Positions 22,652 through 26,422 of a stretch of 26,422 bases of DNA are shown here, piece by piece. The DNA comes from Mariprofundaceae bacterium (GTDB taxonomy: Bacteria; Pseudomonadota; Zetaproteobacteria; Mariprofundales; Mariprofundaceae). Every line of letters starts with the position of its first letter. The first letter of the stretch is position 1. The stretch lies in assembly GCA_030950835.1 (NCBI GenBank), contig JAUZQU010000093.1, positions 1 to 26,422 of the forward strand. The letters are read 5' to 3'. The notes beneath the pieces were generated by a model. The model saw only the letters and a list, made by a program, of their open reading frames with translations. It searched no databases and had not been told where the DNA came from. The position numbers were made by a program, and so were the translations under genes.

Positions 22652-23776
22652 ATGAAAACGTCTATACGCGCTTTGGCAAAGCAACATGGTTTTATGCTAT
22701 GTACATTTTGCAAACCCGTGATTGATGCGCAAAATCAAGTGGCTTTGGATACATGGATAGAAGCGAAAATGTATGGCGAGATGGATTATATGGCCGAAGA
22801 AGTGCGTACATTTCGCCGTAAAAATCCTGCGCATATGTTAGAAGGTATTCAAACGGTGATTTCGCTGGCGATGCCATATACACCAGCTTTTCCCCACCAA
22901 GCACGACCTGAACAAGGGGTGATTGCCAGCTATGCCCATGGTGATGACTACCATGAGGTGATGAAGAAACGTTTAAAAGCTTTGGCGAGAGACTTGGATG
23001 TGTTGATGGGAGAACATGGGCAGCGGGTATATGTGGATACTGCGCCAGTGTTGGAACATGCTTTGGCTGCCAGTGGTGGTTTGGCTTGGCAGGGTAAACA
23101 TAGTTTAAGTATTCATCGTGAGCATGGTTCATGGCTGATGTTGGCGGAGTTGTTTACCACTGCAAACTTGTCGCCTGATGCGCCTGCAAGCCAGCATTGT
23201 GGTACATGTACGGCATGTTTGGATGATTGCCCAACTGGGGCAATTGTTGCGCCTTATGTGGTGGATGCGCGGTTATGTATTTCATATTTAACGATTGAGT
23301 GTAAAGGTTTTATTCCTTTAGAGCTGCGTTCTAAGATGGGCAATCGAATTTTTGGTTGTGATGATTGTCAGCTTGTTTGTCCGTGGAGCCAAGGCGTGGA
23401 GCCGCCCGAAAATGACCTGCTCAAGCCGCGAGAGCATACATTATTGCCCAACCTTGCTAAGCTGCTGCGCTTGGATGATGCCGCTTTTCGTGCGATGTTT
23501 CGCAAATCACCAGTTAAACGTACGGGTAGGGCAGGTTTGTTGCGCAATGTATGTGTGGCGATGGGTAATAGTGGACATCTTGATTTTGTGCCTGATTTGC
23601 TGGCAGTATTGGATGATGAGTCGGCTTTGATTCGTGGTCATGCGGTATGGGCTTTGGCGGAACTGGCGCATGATGATGGTTTGGTGGCTGAAAAAGTAGG
23701 ATTATTAAAGAAAAAGGAAGAAAATGTGCAAGTTTTAGCAGAAATTGCGTATTTTAGAGGTAAATATGAGCATTAA
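22652..23776 (+). CDS. queG: Epoxyqueuosine reductase QueG
   Basis: Cobalamin- and iron-sulfur-dependent enzyme that reduces epoxyqueuosine to queuosine in tRNA at position 34, the final step. The 374-residue length matches E. coli QueG (379). The N-terminal corrinoid domain includes YMAEEVRTFRRKNPAHML, SYAHGDDYHEV and VDTAPVLEHALAA near 130-142. The two 4Fe-4S clusters use HCGTCTACLDDCPTGAI near 186-202, CISYLTIECKG and FGCDDCQLVCPW near 237-248. A HEAT-like C-terminal end (LLAVLDDESALIRGHAVWAL) follows, as in the family. It overlaps gph by 11 bases. Dependence on vitamin B12 is expected. Confidence 0.96.
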   Translation: MKTSIRALAKQHGFMLCTFCKPVIDAQNQVALDTWIEAKMYGEMDYMAEEVRTFRRKNPAHMLEGIQTVISLAMPYTPAFPHQARPEQGVIASYAHGDDYHEVMKKRLKALARDLDVLMGEHGQRVYVDTAPVLEHALAASGGLAWQGKHSLSIHREHGSWLMLAELFTTANLSPDAPASQHCGTCTACLDDCPTGAIVAPYVVDARLCISYLTIECKGFIPLELRSKMGNRIFGCDDCQLVCPWSQGVEPPENDLLKPREHTLLPNLAKLLRLDDAAFRAMFRKSPVKRTGRAGLLRNVCVAMGNSGHLDFVPDLLAVLDDESALIRGHAVWALAELAHDDGLVAEKVGLLKKKEENVQVLAEIAYFRGKYEH

Positions 23777-24419
23777 AGCATTTATTTTTGATTTGGATGG
23801 CACCTTGATTGATGCCTTGCCTGATATTCGCGCCAATGCGAATCGGGCGTTAGAGAAGTTGGGTTATGATTTTCAAATGAGTATTGCAGAAACCCAACCA
23901 CATGTAGGCGGTGGCGCACAAAAGCTGGCTTCTAATGTGTTGGGTAAACCTATGGATCATCCTGATACCATGGCGATGTACCATGCGTTTGCAGACTTTT
24001 ATGAGCAAAACCCTGTCGAATTTGGCAAGATGTTGCCAGGCGTGACCGAGACTTTAGATGCCATTCAAGGCAAAGGTTTACCCATGTGTATTGTGACGGC
24101 GAAACCAGCCAAAGCGCGGGTAAAAGTCACCAAAGCCTTGGGTTTGGATGGTTATATGACGCTGGCATTATCCCCAGAAGATGGTTTTGCGAAAAAACCT
24201 GCACCCGATATGTTGCTTGAATGTTGTCGTCAAATGGGTGTGGATGCAGCAGATACAGTCATGGTGGGTGATACACGTTTTGATGTGGAAGCAGGTTTTG
24301 CTGCCAAGTGTCATACGGTGGCATTTGCTGAGCATGGTTATCAAGATGTGCCTACAGAGTATGCAGAGCGTGTGGTCAGTTTGCCGCATTTTACGGATTT
24401 GTTGAAAGTGCTGGATTAA
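23766..24419 (+). CDS. gph: HAD-family phosphatase, probably phosphoglycolate phosphatase Gph
   Basis: A 217-residue HAD phosphatase with the nucleophile in FDLDGTLID (D9, D11), the C1 cap (about 16-85), ITVTAKP-type second motif (CIVTAKPAKARV near 105), K146 region (FAKKPAPDML) and MVGDTRFDVEAG near 173-184. These fit the Gph/PhnX-like group that removes phosphate from 2-phosphoglycolate. I place the start at ATG 23766 with AGAGG 6 bases upstream; this overlaps the end of queG by 11 bases. Because a Calvin-cycle prk is in the window, clearing of RubisCO oxygenation product is a sensible job, but many HAD proteins share these motifs. Confidence 0.8.
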   Translation: MSIKAFIFDLDGTLIDALPDIRANANRALEKLGYDFQMSIAETQPHVGGGAQKLASNVLGKPMDHPDTMAMYHAFADFYEQNPVEFGKMLPGVTETLDAIQGKGLPMCIVTAKPAKARVKVTKALGLDGYMTLALSPEDGFAKKPAPDMLLECCRQMGVDAADTVMVGDTRFDVEAGFAAKCHTVAFAEHGYQDVPTEYAERVVSLPHFTDLLKVLD

Positions 24420-24439
24420 AGCGATTTCACAAGTTTAGT

Positions 24440-25084
24440 ATGTGTAAAAACACAGGTATATATGGCATTCTTCCTGCCGATTTAACCACCACAGCCCTGC
24501 TTGAAAAAGCAGAGGCAGCTTTGCGTGGTGGGGTGCGTCTGTTGCAGTTTCGTGATAAAAAATCGGGTTTTAAGCGGGCTTTGAAACGTGCTTTATTGTT
24601 GCGTGAACTGACCCAGAAGTACCAAGCGACATTGATGGTGAATGACTCTTTACAACTTGCAGTGGATTGCGGGGCAGACGGGGTACATCTTGGTCGGGAT
24701 GATGTGGTGGATATCGCCAAAATTCGTCAGCAGGTGGGTGATGACTTTATAGTTGGTATTACTTGCCGAGCAGATGCACGTTATGCCAAGTCAGCTTTGG
24801 ATCTTGGAGCCAACTACGTGTCTTTTGGGGCGGTATTTGCTTCGACGAGTAAACCTGATGTGCCTGTGGTTGGGTTGCCACGTATTGCCAAGGCATGCGC
24901 GATGTTTCCCCAAGCCCAAGTGTGTGCGATTGGCGGCATTACCTTGTCCGACTTGGTGGCAGTGAAAGCGACAGGTGCAAGTTATGCGGCTGTGATTTCC
25001 AGCTTATTTGCGGCAGAGACACAGATCATTGAAGATACAGCATACAATATGGTGCAAACATGGCGCAACGCCCCGTCTGTTTAA
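24440..25084 (+). CDS. thiE: Thiamine phosphate synthase ThiE
   Basis: Joins hydroxymethylpyrimidine pyrophosphate with thiazole phosphate to make thiamine phosphate. The 214-residue TIM barrel shows GGVRLLQFRDK at 30-40 (pyrimidine-binding QxRxK), MVNDSLQLAVDCGADGVHLGRDD near 65-87, ITCRADARYA, FGAVFASTSKP near 130-140 and the phosphate-binding CAIGGIT near 162-168. No clear ribosome site precedes the ATG at 24440, 20 bases after gph. It overlaps thiD by 25 bases. No TPP riboswitch sequence or structure is apparent in the short gap, and a riboswitch farther upstream would have to lie in gph. Confidence 0.92.
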   Translation: MCKNTGIYGILPADLTTTALLEKAEAALRGGVRLLQFRDKKSGFKRALKRALLLRELTQKYQATLMVNDSLQLAVDCGADGVHLGRDDVVDIAKIRQQVGDDFIVGITCRADARYAKSALDLGANYVSFGAVFASTSKPDVPVVGLPRIAKACAMFPQAQVCAIGGITLSDLVAVKATGASYAAVISSLFAAETQIIEDTAYNMVQTWRNAPSV

Positions 25085-25809
25085 CGGTAGGTGGCTCGGA
25101 TAGTTGCGGTGGCGCAGGTATTCAGGCGGACTTACGGGTATTTGAAACGTTAGGGGTGCAAGGTTGTTCTGCGATTACCGCGTTGACGGCGCAAAATCCG
25201 CAAAGCATTCGCCATATACAAGCATCATCGTTGCTCCAATTTGAAGCAGAGATGACGGCTGTAGTTGATTATTATCCTGTTCAAAGCATTAAAACAGGTA
25301 TGTTGTTTGATGTGGCACATTTAGAAAGCTTGCTCAAGTTCAAACAAACATCTTGTGCGGAGGTTAACATGGTGGTTGACCCTGTGTTGATCGCCTCATC
25401 GGGTAAACACCTTTATCAAAGCGAGCAGAAGCAAGCCGATTATGCGAAGTTGATTCAATATGCCACCATTTGGACACCAAACCTACAAGAAGCTGCATTT
25501 TTCTTAGAAGAAACCATGACAGACCCCGTTGAAATGGCAGCGAGCTTATTGCTGCGTTACCAAACAGCAGTGTTATTGAAAGGTGGGCATGGTGGGGGTG
25601 ATGTGTTGCAGGATGTGTTTTGTGATACGGATGGTTCGGTGGAAATTTTTGCACATAGCAAACAAGATCTAGGCTTAGCATCCGCACACGGTACAGGTTG
25701 TCGTTTGGCTTCGGCGATTGCGGCGTATTTGGCGTTGGGCGATGATTTGCCTGTGGCTGTAGGCAAAGCAAACCGTTGGTTACAGGCTTCTTTGCTGATA
25801 TCAGCTTAA
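25060..25809 (+). CDS. thiD: Hydroxymethylpyrimidine (phosphate) kinase ThiD
   Basis: Phosphorylates hydroxymethylpyrimidine and then its monophosphate to feed ThiE. The 249-residue ribokinase-fold protein shows GSDSCGGAGIQADLRV at 12-27, ALTAQNPQSI, VDPVLIASSG near 107-116, LLKGGHGG near 168-175 and the anion-hole AHGTGCRLASAIAAYLA near 207-223 with the catalytic Cys region. The motif usually reads GSDSGGGAG; here the fifth residue is Cys in place of Gly. Its start lies inside thiE (25 bases overlap) with no strong ribosome site, so coupling is likely. A 79-base gap separates it from glyQ. Confidence 0.92.
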   Translation: MAQRPVCLTVGGSDSCGGAGIQADLRVFETLGVQGCSAITALTAQNPQSIRHIQASSLLQFEAEMTAVVDYYPVQSIKTGMLFDVAHLESLLKFKQTSCAEVNMVVDPVLIASSGKHLYQSEQKQADYAKLIQYATIWTPNLQEAAFFLEETMTDPVEMAASLLLRYQTAVLLKGGHGGGDVLQDVFCDTDGSVEIFAHSKQDLGLASAHGTGCRLASAIAAYLALGDDLPVAVGKANRWLQASLLISA

Positions 25810-25812
25810 GTT

Positions 25813-25854
25813 TTGACAACTTTGTAATGACGAACAGACATGTGCCGATATAAT
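25813..25854 (+). promoter_or_regulatory. Candidate glyQ promoter
   Basis: TATAAT at 25849-25854 is a perfect -10 word, 35 bases before the glyQ start, but the best -35 word nearby, TTGACA (25813-25818), is 30 bases away, too far. The TTGACA could instead pair with AGACAT at 25836-25841 (17-base spacing, poor -10). One of the two is likely to be used, as this is the only gap before glyQ. Confidence 0.35.
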
Positions 25855-25888
25855 TTGTGCAAACAAGTTCAAATTCGGAGTTCTTACG

Positions 25889-26422
25889 GTGACTTTTCAA
25901 GATTTAATCATGACATTGCAACAATTTTGGGCAAAACAAGGCTGTGTAGTACAACAACCATACGATAGCTCTATGGGTGCAGGCACATTCCACCCCTCTA
26001 CATTTTTACGCGTTCTGGATGATGCAGACTGGCGCACGGCGTATGTGCAGCCTTGCCGCCGCCCTACAGACGGGCGTTATGGTGAAAACCCCAACCGATT
26101 ACAACATTATTATCAATTTCAGGTCATGCTCAAACCTGCGCCAGAAGATATTTTAGACTTGTATTTGGCATCCCTGCGCGAAATCGGCATTGATACGGAT
26201 GTGCATGATATTCGCTTTGTTGAAGATGATTGGGAATCGCCAACTTTGGGGGCTTGGGGCTTGGGTTGGGAAGTTTGGCTCAACGGTATGGAAGTGTCTC
26301 AATTTACTTATTTCCAACAGGTGGGCGGCGTGGAACTTAGCCGTACACCGGGTGAAATCACTTACGGTTTAGAGCGTTTGGCGATGTATGTGCAAGGTGT
26401 GGAAAATGTTTATGATTTAATC
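25889..26422 (+). CDS. glyQ: Glycyl-tRNA synthetase alpha subunit GlyQ (3' end beyond window)
   Basis: Alpha subunit of the heterotetrameric (alpha2beta2) GlyRS that charges tRNA-Gly. The first 178 codons are present and open to the window edge; the full protein is usually about 300 residues. Residues read TFQDLIMTLQQFWAKQGC, GAGTFHPSTFLRVL, YVQPCRRPTDGRYGENPNRL, YYQFQVMLKP, DIRFVEDDWESPTLGAWGLG and TYFQQVGG, all strongly GlyQ-like. Translation starts at GTG 25889, with GGAG at 25877-25880, 8 bases away. glyS is expected just downstream. Confidence 0.96.
   Translation, partial: MTFQDLIMTLQQFWAKQGCVVQQPYDSSMGAGTFHPSTFLRVLDDADWRTAYVQPCRRPTDGRYGENPNRLQHYYQFQVMLKPAPEDILDLYLASLREIGIDTDVHDIRFVEDDWESPTLGAWGLGWEVWLNGMEVSQFTYFQQVGGVELSRTPGEITYGLERLAMYVQGVENVYDLI

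Noticed and set aside
22692..23132. A 146-codon minus-strand open frame across queG
   Set aside because: It is antisense to queG, which shows the full family motif set.
24360..24440. TPP riboswitch upstream of thiE
   Set aside because: Only 20 bases separate gph from thiE, and I see no THI-box-like words in the end of gph.
25364..25900. A 178-codon minus-strand open frame across thiD
   Set aside because: It is antisense to a clear thiD frame with strong family motifs and shows a low-complexity, shadow-like composition rich in His and Pro.
1..26422. Insertion sequences, prophage genes, CRISPR arrays, tRNA or rRNA genes
   Set aside because: I looked in the gaps and among the genes and saw no transposase, integrase, repeat-spacer arrays or tRNA-like cloverleaf; all gaps are under 300 bases and are accounted for.

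Overview
The window is one unbroken run of plus-strand housekeeping genes around what looks like the chromosomal replication origin of an autotrophic, Gram-negative proteobacterium. Evidence for that lineage: a class I (proteobacterial) phosphoribulokinase, an LPS export set (lptCAB) with Kdo synthesis genes (kdsD, kdsC), ubiquinone genes (ubiX, ubiK), an alpha2beta2-type glycyl-tRNA synthetase alpha subunit, and GC content that looks low-to-mid 40s by eye (not computed). A chemolithoautotroph such as a Zetaproteobacterium (Mariprofundus/Ghiorsea-like) or a gammaproteobacterial sulfur oxidiser would fit; I cannot decide from the sequence alone.

Layout. 1-4766: the tail of a probable outer-membrane protein, then ribF, argG, a b-type cytochrome and the long-form sppA. 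4767-8844: dnaA, a 252-base intergenic region with all the marks of oriC, dnaN, and then, unexpectedly, a Calvin-cycle phosphoribulokinase gene fenced by its own terminators. 8845-12966: mnmG-rsmG-parA-parB, the classical origin-proximal block, with two parS sites embedded in coding sequence. 12979-18576: mtnA, an M23 endopeptidase gene carrying a third parS, then a tightly overlapping envelope operon kdsD-kdsC-lptC-lptA-lptB. 18586-25809: ubiX, ubiK, a cytosolic 5'-nucleotidase I-type gene, comM, an SDR gene, queG, gph, thiE, thiD. 25889-end: start of glyQ.

How it works together. DnaA, the DnaA boxes, the sliding clamp and ParA/ParB/parS form the replication-initiation and origin-segregation core. 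Plus-strand base skew changes from C-leaning or neutral on the left to strongly G-rich on the right near dnaA/dnaN, which supports a fork origin there. Kdo synthesis and the Lpt bridge supply and export LPS. Prk provides ribulose bisphosphate, and Gph would clear 2-phosphoglycolate made by RubisCO oxygenation. UbiX and UbiK support ubiquinone.

I did not find a mobile element, CRISPR array, tRNA, rRNA or an obviously new multi-gene system. The best observations are the structured origin (symmetrical DnaA boxes, a 19-bp inverted repeat, a DnaA-trio-like run), the three coding-embedded parS sites, and the placement of prk where recF/gyrB often lie.
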